A stretch of 64,000 nt of DNA from Nymphaea colorata (Eukaryota > Streptophyta > Magnoliopsida > Nymphaeales > Nymphaeaceae), in the NCBI RefSeq assembly GCF_008831285.2, contig NC_045139.1, forward strand, positions 27,872,808 through 27,936,807, given 5' to 3'. A program made the position numbers and the translations under genes. Under the pieces are notes generated by a model. It was not told the origin of the DNA. It did not search any database and saw only the letters and a program-made list of their open reading frames with translations. Shown piece after piece: positions 12,581 through 24,079 of the stretch (the first letter of the stretch is position 1; each line of letters opens with the position of its first letter).

Positions 12581-13209
12581 GGAATTCTGACTTATATTTG
12601 TTACTCACTTGGGTTTGCAATAATTTGTAAAACACATAGGCTTGAGACAAAGAAGATAAGTCGCAGTAAATCAGTGAATTACTATCACTACTTATATTAG
12701 TAGTATAAGTAGAAAGAGATTTTACAATCGAAATGAAGGGAATTATATTGGGATAGAAAATGTGGTTATAAATCCATAATAAAGTCCGACCATAACGACC
12801 GAATTCAATATATTCATCCATAATAATAATAGATTACCGAGTAGACTATATTTCAAAATCATTCATTAACCTCCCCTTTTCTGTTGCAACTTATCGATTA
12901 TTATATGATAATTTCTTAACTTTCCATATATAGAAAATAGAAACAGATAGACTAGAAATGACATCTCTTATGCCAATGATACCATCTTCTTCGATTGAAT
13001 GACATTCAAACCAAATAAAGGGAACTGAATGGAATTGGGATATGGATGGAATATAATGAAATAGAGCCCCTTTGAGGTTCCCTATGAAATGAGGCATGGA
13101 ACGGAGCCACTGCGAAGAAGTTTCGGGAGTTACGAAGGAAGCTTCGGGCTCATATTGGTCATGGGTTGAGAACGAGAGTTAAACTCTAGGAGATCTAATC
13201 TCCCGTTGT

Positions 13210-13281
13210 TCCTCAGTAGCTCAGTGGTAGAGCGGTCGGCTGTTAACTGATTGGTCGTAGGTTCGAATCCTACTTGGGGAG
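13210..13281 (+). tRNA. trnN-GUU: Plastid-type tRNA-Asn(GUU), in NUPT
   Basis: 72-nt cloverleaf matching chloroplast trnN-GUU. The anticodon GTT is at 13242-13244, the T-arm is GGTTCGAATCC, and the acceptor ends TCCTCAG and TTGGGGAG pair almost fully. No CCA is encoded, as expected for plastids. It is a transferred copy; expression in the nucleus is not implied. Confidence 0.93.
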
Positions 13282-13842
13282 ATTAATGAAGGGGCTCGCT
13301 TTGACCGTTAGGAGTAGGTAACCCGTTCCTTGTCTTTGTTTCTATTGCATTCTATCTCATCGTATGACATTCTGTTCTGCGATATTTGAGAATCACCGTC
13401 AATACCTCGGTGTAGATTCGGGATAATCCTTTGTTCCATAGCCCTGGGCCTATTTACAACCAGCCAATTCAGAATTCTCAAGTGATGTACTAGCAGTGCA
13501 GTCATCGATTCTCTCGAGAGGCCACAACTACCGCGAGCAAGCATAACATATTAATGTTAATGTAATGACGAGGAACGCATTTTTGCTACTAAGACTTGCT
13601 CTGCGATTCTGCCTAAGCCCGGCTGAGGAAGAGTTACGGGGAGTAAAACACAAATATGCTTATTCGGACCGGGGGTACTATATGTAACTATTATCGATCA
13701 ATATAAATAGTAAGGCCATTCCATTTCGACAGAAGACCTACACCCGAGTTCCATACCTTTGCGTCCGCTATCCCAATCATGATTTTCCTACCCCCAGAGG
13801 TAATAAAGGAAAGGAAGGGGCCTTCCCCTTTGAGGCCGGTTG

Positions 13843-13916
13843 TGGGCGAGGAGGGATTCGAACCCCCGACACCGTGGTTCGTAGCCACGTGCTCTAATCC
13901 TCTGAGCTACAGGCCC
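13843..13916 (-). tRNA. trnR-ACG: Plastid-type tRNA-Arg(ACG), in NUPT
   Basis: Minus-strand copy of chloroplast trnR-ACG. The anticodon ACG is encoded at 13880-13882 and the T-arm GGTTCGAATCC is intact. The acceptor start GGGCCTG pairs imperfectly with CTCGCCC, perhaps from decay after transfer. It faces trnN-GUU as in the plastid genome. Confidence 0.92.
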
Positions 13917-14117
13917 CACCCTGTCTCCACTGGATCCGTTCCCGGGAGTACCCTCCAAAAGGAACCTTTCCTCTCCTCAGCCATTTTATTTCAGATTAAG
14001 AAGATGTAGAAGCGCGTTTCTCTCTACTCTATAAGAACAGTGCGTTGTTCCGAGGTGTGAAGTGGGAGAGAGGGGATGTCATAATTAGAGTTTTGAATAA
14101 GACGACCTTTTCATTTA

Positions 14118-14220
14118 ATAAGGAGAAACCATAAACCAAAATAGAAGAGCTTGCCCCACCCATGAGTAAATATTTCGTAGTAGCCTCATTAGACTGTACA
14201 TCTCTCTTGGTATATCCAGA
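14118..14220 (-). pseudogene. ndhB: ndhB fragment (plastid NADH dehydrogenase subunit 2)
   Basis: The minus strand encodes about 33 residues recognisable as an internal piece of NdhB, including [20 protein letters not shown] followed by YGF. After that the frame runs into unrelated plastid spacer sequence. It has neither the start nor the end of the gene. Its junction with the trnR side shows that the plastid insert is rearranged. Confidence 0.85.
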
Positions 14221-14222
14221 CA

Positions 14223-14410
14223 CCGACCCGGATCCAAAATTCTTAAACGCAAGAATTTTAAACAGGATGGATACGGGTCAGGTCTGACAAGACCCGACCC
14301 AGATCTGAAAATTTTAACTTCAGTGGGCGGTCGGCAAAATGATTTTTTTTTTTAAATCCTTATGGATCCGGATCGGGTCTATCACGACCCAACCCGACCC
14401 GGTCCGACCC
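14223..14410. repeat. GGATACGGGTCGGGTC palindromic repeats, right block
   Basis: Continuation of the 12400-12580 array beyond the plastid insert, with GGATACGGGTCAGGTC...GACCCGACCC and a second unit at about 14361-14405. Confidence 0.75.
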
Positions 14411-15110
14411 TCTACCGCGCGAGCGGTTTCCGGCAGCGAAACCGCTGCTCGCCTGCCATACGCCGAATGATAGGGAACGGCGGAAACCTCCTCCGGCAGG
14501 CTGAGGGTGGGCGCTGGCGGGTCGCACAGTCCCGTCTGGTGACGGCGAACTCGCCGGCCGGCGCCCCTTTTATGTACTTTTCTATGGTTTGAACGAAAGA
14601 AAACCCGACGGTTTTCACCCAACACCGTGGGTGGGCACCGGTGGGTCAGGCTAGGACTGCCGGCCGTCACCCGCCGTGACGGCCAGCCGTTGCTCCTTTG
14701 ACCGGTCGGTCGTTGCCCCTCCAACCGGTCCCCCGTCGCCCCTTCTTCCTCTTCCTCTTTTGCGGTAGGGCAACGGAAGTCCGACCTGACGGTTTCCATT
14801 GCCCACCTCGGAAGGCATCGGCTTCCATCGCCCACAGGCAACAGAAGCCCGACAATTTCCTCCCACCCGGTGGGTTGAACAACACCGTCCGGCGACATCG
14901 ACCTCGCCGGCCGTGGGCCCTCTCTTCGCCTCTTTCTCCGGTTGCAACGGAAGCCCGACGGCCTTTGGGGTGGTGAGAGGTCCATCGCACGGAAGCCCGA
15001 CAGCTTCCATCGTTAATTCTTTCTCACGGCTGCAACAGAACCCCAATGGCTTCCATCGCCCACGCCCACCGATTTCCGGCGAGTAGCTAGCAGTGAGCAA
15101 ATGAAACCCC
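14411..15110. repeat. GC-rich degenerate repeat block in Copia-A leader
   Basis: A G+C-rich island in an AT-rich neighbourhood. It is built from diverged copies of a word near CAACGGAAGCCCGACGG followed by TTCCATCGCCCA (about 14769, 14813, 14940, 14985 and 15030). Overlapping open frames in every direction (P, R and G rich) follow from the composition; no domain is recognisable. Confidence 0.6.
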
Positions 15111-15200
15111 TCTCCTGCCCAATGACAGCCATCGCCAATTCGACCATAGGGCAAACACACGAATTCATCCAAAAAATTTAATGATTCAACAATGAACGTA

Positions 15201-15214
15201 GGGCTCTGATGCCA
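15201..15214 (-). other. Copia-A primer binding site
   Basis: On the minus strand, TGGCATCAGAGCCC starts two bases after the 5' LTR. It differs by one base from TGGTATCAGAGCC, the usual plant site complementary to the 3' end of initiator tRNA-Met. Confidence 0.88.
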
Positions 15215-15216
15215 AT

Positions 15217-15678
15217 TGATAGGAGATTATCCTCATGCATATACAAAAACGATATGCCCTAAACAGGATCATGTTCATGCTAAATCATTGAAACAAAACT
15301 TTAACTGATGCGGAAGCGTACCTGAATTCATTTGAACTACACGGACGGTAGATCGCAGTAGCATCTTCCAGGGTCTGTGCGGCGCACATGAGGTCCCTCT
15401 CAGATGGGAAAGAGACAACCCTAGAAACCAACGTTTCAAGCAACCCCTTGCACGACCCCAGTAACCACTACCATTTTATATTATGGGCAATTACGGATTC
15501 AACCCATCAAAGAGTCTGTAATTGTGTACAGATATCTATACATTATAAAATACCCCATACCATATAAAATGACGTAATATCCCAAAATGTAATCACTTAA
15601 GTAGATATTTACATTAAGACAGTCATAATGTTTGAAATTCGTCATTGACATATGCCGACCCACCAAATGATCCTTACA
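15217..15678 (-). repeat. Copia-A 5' LTR
   Basis: 462-bp direct repeat of 7695-8150. On the minus strand it begins TGTAAGGATCATTTGGTGGG and ends CTATCA. The target duplication GTTGA follows on the plus strand at 15679-15683. Confidence 0.9.
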
Positions 15679-15683
15679 GTTGA

Positions 15684-17830
15684 TGCCTCAGACTGATCCA
15701 CTTTAGGTGCTTCCATTGCTCAAGAGGGCAGCACAGTCACAGACCGAGGTGAGCTTGGCCGGGTGCAAGCGAGGATGCTTGGGTTCAGCCAACAGCGCAA
15801 TTTCAGCTAGGAAGAGGGTTGTGCTCCGTTGTTGCAAAGGCAAACAACTAGTCGATAAGCAGCTGTAGTGAGGGAAGAATCCTACGGCTGGCTCCACAAA
15901 TGGCCAAGGGCCTGGTTTGGGGCTAAGGCAAACCATGAGAGGCATGTCAGGTACAAGCCTTGACTGGACTGAGTAGGTGGGTCAAGAGATGGGCTCAGCA
16001 TGCGTTTGGGCCGAGGTTGAGTCTAGATCAACCTGAGTGAGACTTTGTTAGTTTCAGCCAAAGGTTGGATGCAGCAGAGTCTTCTTAGATCATGGTAATC
16101 TTAGCGCAATCAAGAGGGCTCGTGTTGGACTTAGCTATAGGGCAAGTGTAGCAGGGGTATCTCGAATTATGGTAGACCTCACTGGAGATAGTGAGCATCT
16201 CCGGCAAGATCGACCAGAAGATCTAGGACCAGTCGATGAACCAAATCTAGATCTAGTCTTTAGGCAAAGGAAGAGGTGTCAAATATGAAAACAGAACAGA
16301 GGAATCAATCAAGGAATTAGGGGGACAGATCTCACCATGCATCGAAATGGATCTCGGTGGTTGACTCCATGGTTCGCCTGGAACTTGTCCTCTAGGCCAG
16401 CAAGTTAATCTAGGTCTTGAGATGGATAGATGTAACAGTTAGAGCACATTGAAGCCTAGAACTTGTATGCCTATGGGAGTGATACACTTTCAGGGTGTAG
16501 TTGTCGTGGGATATGTATGGGATCTCCTCCTACATGGGAGAGCTACAGATTGTGGCATAGCTACTGTGCAAGCACCTCGCAAAGGTGTCGCAGACAGCTA
16601 ACGTGCATTGGTTGGAATTGACGAATAGAGTCTAGAAGCGAGTACCCAAAAATCAATTTGGTTGGCAATGGATGCTTCTCTTTTGACCGGCTAGATAGCA
16701 ACTTCGAAGAGGGCAGATCGGTGGCAAGCAACACCTACTTGTGGTGGTCTTGCTGTTGCTATGGTGGATCTTCACACAGAAATCATAGAAGACACAAGAA
16801 AGCAAAAAAAAGATGATCTAGTAAATGCATTGAATGAAAAAGATGATCTTGCTGCCTATCTCTGTTGATCCAAGTTGTAGTCTTTTTCATACAATGCTTG
16901 AATGAAAAAGAAAACACAACAACAGAGTTTAAATCTCAATTAGGGTTGTGCCATTTACATTTTAAGAACAAAATTCAAATGTTGAAATTTCATTGGTCAA
17001 ATTGGCCTAAGAGACACCTTTTTAGGTGCCTTCCTCTTTGGGAGGAAGCACCTCTTTCATGCAAGCTATGGAGTGCGCTAGGTCTGAGGTGGCACACAGT
17101 GGTCCTCCATGTGGTGTCCTAAGGGGCTTGAGGCCCGCATCAAGTCCTCCTCCTTAATATTGGTCGTGTCCTAAAGACCTAACAAATGAATGCCTGTCAA
17201 GTAGCTGATCCTTGTCCTCCCAAGTTCGGTCCATGTCTTCTTGATCCCATTGGACCAAGACACATCAAACATTTGTGCCCTCTCACATGATCCTCCTCAC
17301 TTTCACGATTTGGATCAGCAATGGTGAAGGCTCATCCAGTAGAGCATTGACTTCTTCAGATGGGACTAACCATGAAAATGCTTTAGTCAAGACACATGAA
17401 AGACCAGATGGACTCAGGACTATGAAGGTAAACCCAACTTATATTTCCTATCACCTCTAACACTTTGAAATGACCATGAAATCACGGGAGAACCTTGGAG
17501 TAAGGCTGGCCAAAGAGGGTCATTTGTCCACTTACAAGTCTTTTGAGGAGTACCCAGTAACTAGGGCTATTCATGAGTGAGTCTGAGCCAAGTTGAGCCA
17601 GCTCGAACTCGGCTCGCGTGTCTTGAAAGAAACTCGAACTCAGCTCGTTTAAGCTCGGGCCAAGTTGAGCCAGCCCGACTCAACTCGAGTTCTTAAAACT
17701 CGAACTCAGCTCGAGCCAAAGATTGGCTTGAGCTGAGCAATCTATTTTTTTATAATTTTATGAGACATATTTTATATATTTTCTTTCTCGAGTTTTATTA
17801 GGCTCAATATTTCATATCTTTCTTTCAACT
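15684..17830. other. Non-coding stretch between Copia-A and Gypsy-A
   Basis: The first about 40 bp, joined across Copia-A, resemble 22595-22663. The rest has no recognisable gene. At 17570-17740 is another copy of the GAGCTCGAACTCGG repeat family. It may include the 3' LTR of Gypsy-A, but I could not pair it with a 5' LTR. Confidence 0.4.
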
Positions 17831-20800
17831 TTTTATTCACAATAGGATCTTGAGAAGCACATTTTTCATAGCTTATTAGAGAATGTGGTGGTGACCATAT
17901 ACAGCCTCAAATGGGGTCATACCCATAGATGAGTGGAAGCTTGTATTGTACGACCACTTATCCCATGTTATGAATTTCATTCATTATTGTGAATGATGGC
18001 TATAAAAACAATGAAGGAAGGTTTTCAAGGTACAATTTACCACTTCAGACTGTCCATTGGTTTGTAGATGATAGACCGAACTAAAATAGAGATACTCACA
18101 CTAGAAACTACTCAAAAAATGAGAATCTCAATTGGAGACTATGGTTTGTGTGATACCATACAACTTCCCACATGCTCATGAAATGCTTTAGCTACCAAAG
18201 GAGTAGAAAAGATTCTATGCATTGAAATAAAATGAACATATTTGGTGAGTCGGTCAACAACAACCATAATTGTTTCCTTGCCATGAGAGCGAGGTAAGGC
18301 TTCAACAAAGTCCATAGAAATGTCCACCCAAGCTTTCTTAGGCATAGGCAATGCTAAAGAGAGATGTCCTGATGGTTTATGTTCTCATAGTTACGTTGTT
18401 GACAAGGAAGATATTTCTTAATAAATTTCTTGACCTTGATTTCATGTGTTTCCAGAAAAGGGACTCTTTGCGGCATTTTAGGGTCTTTTGGACAAGTCCA
18501 GCTAAGGGTATACAATGGAAATAGTCTAACAACTGAAGAATTAATGTTGACTCGGTAGGCAGCCATACTCTATCTTTGTAGTGAACAACCTCATTCCTAA
18601 GTGTGTACTTGGGACATGCCAAGGGGTCCCATTTAAGCTTAGCCCCTATTGAGGATATCTCTTTATCTAAGTTTTGGTCATCTACTATCTTAGGCCATAG
18701 GTCTACAAAAACACTGGATAGCGTTATGACTGCTTCATCCTCGATATGGTCACACTCCACCTTAGAGAGAGCATCGACTGCACCATTCTATTGACCCTTT
18801 TGTATTGGATCTCAAAGTCATATACCATGATTTTAGCAAGCCACTTCTACTGCATGGGGGTGCTGATACGTTGTCTGGTCAGGAACTTTAAACTACAGTA
18901 ATTGGTCTGGGTATGTAAGGTCTCCCACTTGTCAAGCGTCATCACAATGACTAGCATCTCTTTGTCATAAGTGGACAAAGGCTTACCTGAGGACGTGAGA
19001 GCCTTACTCAAATAGGCAATCGAGTGACCATCTTGGTTGCACTACTGCTATCCCTACATCACTAGCATCTGTCTCAATAACAAAGGTCTTTGAGAAGTCA
19101 GGCAAGACGAGAACAAACATGTGTAACAATGCTTCCTTTAAGGTGTGAAATGTTGCAGTGGCCTTCTTAGTCTAGACAAAAGAATTCCTTTACAAGGGCT
19201 AGGTGAGAGGGGAAACAATGTGGCCATAATGATGTGAGGCCTAGGAAATCATGTAAAAATTTGATGTCCTTTAGTGTTGATCATCGATCCATGGCCTGGA
19301 ACATTTGGGGTCAGCTTGCATGCACAAGAACTGACAATCTAGCTGAGGTAGGCCACCTACTACTAACTGAAGGTACACTTGGAGCTTGGCATAGGTGTAG
19401 TGCTCTTACAATACACCCAACATGACACGAACATGCTCAAGGTGATCATTTAGAGTGCAAGAGTACAATAAGATGTCATCAAAGAAACACTAACATAAAC
19501 TTTCTTACAAATAACTTGAAGATATCATTGATGCCCTTTGAAATATAGCCAAAGTATTGATGAATTCGAATGGCATAACCAAGAAATCGTAGTACCCATC
19601 ATGCATTAAGGGTGTTGTCTTTTCTACATCTTAAGGGACCACTCCAATCTAATGGTATCCAGAGCAAAGGTCCATTTTATGAATAACAGGTGCTATGAAG
19701 CTCATGTAAAAGCTCATCTATGATGGGCATGGGGTATTTATCCCTAACTGAGTATCATCTAGAGCATTGTCTTTCTTTTTAACCAGAAGGACGGGAGAGG
19801 AAAATGGAATGGACGAAGGACATATACTACTCTTAAGAATTTTCTAGACTAGTCTCTCGATTTTATTCTTCTGGATGTAAGCATAGTGGTAAGGATGAAG
19901 GTTCATGGATGCCTACCTCTAAGACAACATGGTGGTCATGGGATCTCTTCGGGGGTAGGCTAGTGGCATCGACAAAGATTGGAGACAAATGGTCTAAGAG
20001 TTGTGCCAACTCTACTACAACCTCCTCTTTAGACGGTTGTGGTTGACTCTCTATTGTATATGCAAATAACATGCAACTTCCAATGCTAGCTTGAAGGAGT
20101 TTGAGGGCCTCCTTGGGTTCTATATGTGTGGAGCAAACTTGAGCTTTAATCTTTGTTTCTTTCTCTCTCAATGAAAGTGATATACACATTTTGTTGAAGT
20201 TCCAAGTGACCTCTCCTAGTGTCCTAAGCCAATGCATTCCCAAAACCACATCTATACCTTTAATTGGAAAAACATATAGGTCCATATTAAATTATTCATT
20301 TGGAGATGGATCTTGACATCTCAACATATATATAGACATGGAAGCTTACTATCATTTTCTACAATGACCTCAAATGATGGGTAGCTTATGGTTTGAGCAA
20401 CTTCTTCATGCATGAAATTATGTGTAGACCCTGTATCCACTAGGATATTTACTTTTGTGTTGCCTATCATACCTTTTACGCTCATGAATTTAGGTGTGTT
20501 GGCCCTAGCAAGAGTGTGATAGGTCAAGTTGATCTCCCCACCTTCATCATGGGTGCTCTCCGTTTCTATTTGTAAAGAGCTCTCATCTTCTTAGGACACT
20601 CTTCTTCATCATCATAATCCCAAACTAGGAAGACTCGCATAATTTTGTACTTATGGCCATGGAAACATTTGTCGTCACAATTGTAGTACAAGCCACTTTT
20701 TTGTTGTTTTTCCTATTGTTTCCTAGCGATATATTCACTCTTAGGCACTCCAGACATGGTAGAATTAGGTGGCTTGGACATGAGCTTGGACTCTGGTTGG

Positions 20801-22310
20801 TGACTCACAAAGGGATGGGCAGGATAGAACTTCTTTACGTAGCTTTTTTGGTAAGTACTCTTCTTATAAACTGACTACTTAGCTTTTTTGTCAGAAAGTC
20901 TAGCCAAACAGAAGTACTCTTGAATTGTGGTACGTTGGACAACCAAGACCTGAATTCAATGTCTTCCTGAAGTCCTCCAATGAAGGAGCTGACTAGTGTA
21001 TGGGGTGGAATCATACCTACCATGGTGTTTAATTCTTCAAACTTGGCAATGTACTCACGTAAAGGGCCAGTCAATTTTAGGTTTTTCAACTCTACAATGT
21101 AAGTAGTAAAGGAAGACCTACCAAAACAGGCTGTCATCTCCCATGCTAACGTGTCTCAATCGATGTATAGGGTAGTGTTGTGGAACCACATATACCAATA
21201 GATAGCTTCACCTTAAAAGTGCAAGGTGGCTATGAACACGTATTGCTCTTGGGACTGACCTAACAAATAAAATTGTGTTCTGCTTTAAAGAATCATGTTT
21301 AAAATCTCTTCTTATCAAACTTAAAAAACTCGATTTTGACATGGGGAATTGTGGGAGTCCTATGAGGCTGACGACCTCTACGGGCATATGGATGAACCTG
21401 GGCTGGTTCCTACATGTTTTTAAGGCCAACATACTTATTATAAGTAAAATCATCAAATCACGATGAAAGAGGACGTGGCCTCTGTAGGTGCTCATGTCCA
21501 TACATAGCATCTTGACCATATCAATTGTACGACATTTGTTGTGCATATCGATGATGAACATACAAACCATATTGTGATACATAATGATCATACTATACAT
21601 GTGGTGCGTGTGCATGTGGTGCATGTGTAGGAGGTGGGTGTGTGCGGCTGGTGGACGCCATGGTGCGGCCATACATGGCTGATGTGGAGCATGGTATGCA
21701 TTTTGCTCATACATGGGTGGAAGATGATCAAAATCATGTCTGACATTTGATGGAGCATGCTGAGGGAGATGGGCTACTGCAGCATGCGTGGCCATAGCTA
21801 CCTGGCATGTAATGGGGTCGGCTTGGGGAGGAAGATCGACTACCGGCTGTTGCAAGACTGGTTTGACCTATGGTGGCAGAGATGGAGGTTGTTGTGGCAC
21901 TGGCTGGGGGCTGATGCTGGCGGAGAGGGTGTAGACACGCAGCCTGAGGTGCTAGGTTCGGCCATGGTTGTAGTCTCCTTTGCACATGCACCATTCAGCT
22001 GACTTGATGTGGCTGCTGCAGGCTGTTGAACAAGCTTAGGTGTCAACTGTGCTTGTAGGAACTCAAAAACGAGCGCTATAGCTTACTGGACCTGCACGGC
22101 CATTACTGGTACAGGTTGGGCAGCAATTGTGGTGGCTACGAAAGTGGCAATCTCGTTTGATACACCATCCAAAAGTTGTTGGAGTTGCGTCGAAGTGTTG
22201 TGCATCTCTGCCATAGGAGCTGACAAACTCAATATTTGCTCTTCTATATAATCCATAGGTGCAGCTTGACGGGTCATAGTTGGCTAGTATGCAAGATGGC
22301 TCTGATACCA
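17830..22310 (-). mobile_element. Gypsy-A: decayed Ty3/gypsy element
   Basis: Minus-strand pieces occur in gypsy order. Gag-like sequence at 20835-22300 includes a retrotrans_gag block with LREYIAKFEELNTMV. The protease motif ILVDTGSTHNFM is at 20321-20527. RT/RNase H at about 18780-20285 is badly broken but keeps FFDDILLY at about 19480. The integrase H2C2-side region is at 18377-18760. The integrase core has SMDF and VVVDRLTKY at 18139-18351, with the later SEVVN part in another frame near 18040. RNase H before integrase is the gypsy order. A primer binding site at 22297-22310 marks its 5' end. Stops and shifts are many. Confidence 0.85.
22297..22310 (-). other. Gypsy-A primer binding site
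   Basis: The minus strand reads TGGTATCAGAGCCA, an exact plant initiator tRNA-Met type site, placed just upstream of the gag part. Confidence 0.8.
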
Positions 22311-22569
22311 CTTGTTGCAAGTCCTCCTCGCAGTCGTAGGATCTCTTGCATGTGTTGACACACTCGCTGGCCTAGAAATACATGTTTCCATTCAAACAGA
22401 CCCTTGGAGCAAAGTAAACTCAATTAACAAGTATTCCCAACCTCAATACACCTCAAATACAAATGAATGACTCACTGTGCAAGTGTAGAACGTGGGGTGC
22501 ATAGGTAAACCACAAAGAATTGAGGGAGATAGAGCGGGGCTAAGCTAAAAAGGCACCGTGGCCGGACTT

Positions 22570-22663
22570 GAGAAGAGTGGGATTAGCAACCGACAAATCT
22601 AGAATGATAGGTGGGTCCCGAGGCCGAGGCCTTGAATTGATCCACTTTGGATGCTTCCATTGC
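22570..22663. repeat. Repeat matching the Copia-A insertion site
   Basis: The tail, TTGATCCACTTTGGATGCTT then CCATTGCT, matches 15694-15721. Its left part, CTAGAATGATAGGT, matches 7667-7680. The matching sequence is continuous only if Copia-A is removed. It may be Gypsy-A LTR sequence, but the wider flanks do not align. Confidence 0.6.
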
Positions 22664-22953
22664 TGTAAAATTGTGAAATCACGTAATTGCTCAAATGTAA
22701 GACAATTCTCAGAAATTTTGGTGAAAAGCCCTACTTTCTGAGTGCAATGCTGGGATGAAGGGGCAAAAAAATAATTTCTAGTTTGGTCAACCTTGGTGAT
22801 CTGGATCTAGGTGTTCAGTGCTAGTGTAAAAAGTGCTTGTTTGGCTCAAAAACAGCCTCTTGTTTTTGAAATTTAGTTATTGAAAATCTATTTGGAGATC
22901 TCATGGTGAAAGGTAAAATGATCATTTGGACATGTAAAAATTTTGGGTGTTCA
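22664..22953 (+). repeat. Dispersed repeat, copy 1
   Basis: About 290 bp that matches the reverse complement of 32513-32791 along its length. Shared landmarks are TGTAAAATTG at the start, CTCAAATGT, GTGATCTGGATCTAGGTGTT and the end GGTGTTCA. It starts TG and ends CA, like an LTR, but no flanking duplication is visible. Confidence 0.75.
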
Positions 22954-24079
22954 AATAGTTACACCCATACATTCACTTGTTTGTGTACTATATTGGTATT
23001 CTAACAAGATTAATTCTAACAAGACAACGGGTTCACATTGTTAAATTGAGCAACCTAATTTCATATCAGTTTTCTTGATGAATTCCACGTGATTTGTTCT
23101 TTCGACCCTTTAGAGGTAGTTTGATAACCGTTCCATTAAACATGACATCCTATCCACTACACATTTGTTTTAAGAAATAGAACACAATGTCCATTCTGTC
23201 TACCTTTTGTTTTAAGTTCTATTGGTTTTGTGTGTTATGCCTAGCATTTGTTTTATGTACTGTCTATACCGTTTAATGTTTGTCTTATGATGTTTGTTCT
23301 ATTTATTTTGTTCATTATGTCTAATGTTTGTTTTACGTTCTGTCTGTTCTATTTGTTTCATCCAATGTTTGTGTCACGTATGGCCCATTTTATTTAAGTC
23401 AGTTCATAACATGAACATTGTTATATCAATATCCTTACAAATTTATAACAAGACTTGTTATATCAAAATCAATACAAACTATTGTTGTAGACTCTGCTCA
23501 TCAATAAGTCTGCCTAGACTTGTGCACATGATGAGGCATCATCATCTAGTGTATAGTTCTAGGCTTTATTCATCTACATGTATGCATGGACCTACAAAAA
23601 TCCACAACTCATGTTAGTTTAAAAATTTGACATTTTATTGTATGATTGTTATGACATGTAGCATGAATATAGTGTAGTATGTCTGTAGCCATATTGATCT
23701 TGAGCTCTATCCATGTTCAACAACATGATTTTATGGGGTATGGCGTAACAACTCAAGGAAACAGAAGCAATGAGAGAAAGATCAAGCATGAACTTGGAGT
23801 TTGGTTATCTATTTCTAGAAACAAGTATCATATTGCGGATCTATTCATCCTTGATGAGAAAGAAACTAAGATTCATCCATTGATTTGTACAATTGTCTTT
23901 TATATTAGTAGTAGGTATTATCCAAAAGTTCTTTTAAGTGAATGGGGAAAACTTTGGTTGTCTGAGAAGCCAAAACTCCAATTTCCATATCTTTCACCCA
24001 GGTCACTCCAATAAGTTGTTGATTTTCAAATATGAAAAGAACAAGAAATAGGAAAAGATTGTTCTGAGTTTACTTACAT
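22954..24079. other. Non-coding stretch
   Basis: At about 23180-23400 is a degenerate T-rich array around the word TGTTTGTTYTA...TCTGTCTGTTCTATTTG. A plus-strand open frame at 23679-24014 has 111 codons with no family I recognise, and I do not call it a gene. Confidence 0.45.

Larger units (their letters stand above)
12580..14222. other. Plastid DNA in the nucleus (NUPT), mosaic
   Basis: About 1.6 kb of chloroplast inverted-repeat sequence. On the minus strand the order is an ndhB piece, then the trnR-ACG flank, trnR-ACG, trnN-GUU in the opposite orientation, then the trnN-ycf1 side. The trnR-trnN part keeps the plastid order. ndhB is normally many kilobases away in the same inverted repeat, so at least two plastid fragments were joined. 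Both sides abut the same GGGTCGGGTC repeat block, so the DNA went into the Copia-A leader. Exact ends are approximate, the left one more so. Confidence 0.85.
7695..15678 (-). mobile_element. Copia-A: LTR retrotransposon with both LTRs
   Basis: Full-length Ty1/copia-type element on the minus strand. LTRs lie at 7695-8150 (3') and 15217-15678 (5'), flanked by the exact 5-bp duplication GTTGA at 7690-7694 and 15679-15683. Read on the minus strand the LTRs run TG...CA. Next to the 5' LTR is a primer binding site matching initiator tRNA-Met, and next to the 3' LTR a short purine stretch AAGTGAAAGA. Coding order is gag zinc knuckle, protease, pre-integrase, then RT and RNase H, the copia order. The gag core and the catalytic integrase core are missing, so it cannot move on its own. 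The leader is very long (about 3.7 kb) and includes repeat arrays and plastid DNA. Confidence 0.9.

Noticed and set aside
13691-14009. Open frames across the trnR region on both strands
   Set aside because: They read through plastid trnR-ACG and spacer; not proteins.
14320-15172. Long overlapping open frames (up to 221 codons) in the GC-rich block
   Set aside because: Frames are open on both strands at once, rich in P/R/G, with no domain. They follow from GC-rich repeats.
17137-22330. Shared CAAGTCCTCCTC at about 17140 and 22318 as Gypsy-A LTR starts
   Set aside because: Similarity ends after about 15 bases, so it does not define an LTR pair.
22664-22953. Solo LTR call for the dispersed repeat
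   Set aside because: It starts TG and ends CA, but no 5-bp flanking duplication is visible at either copy.
23679-24014. 111-codon plus-strand frame
   Set aside because: No recognisable motif, and next to a pseudogene on the other strand. Could be chance.
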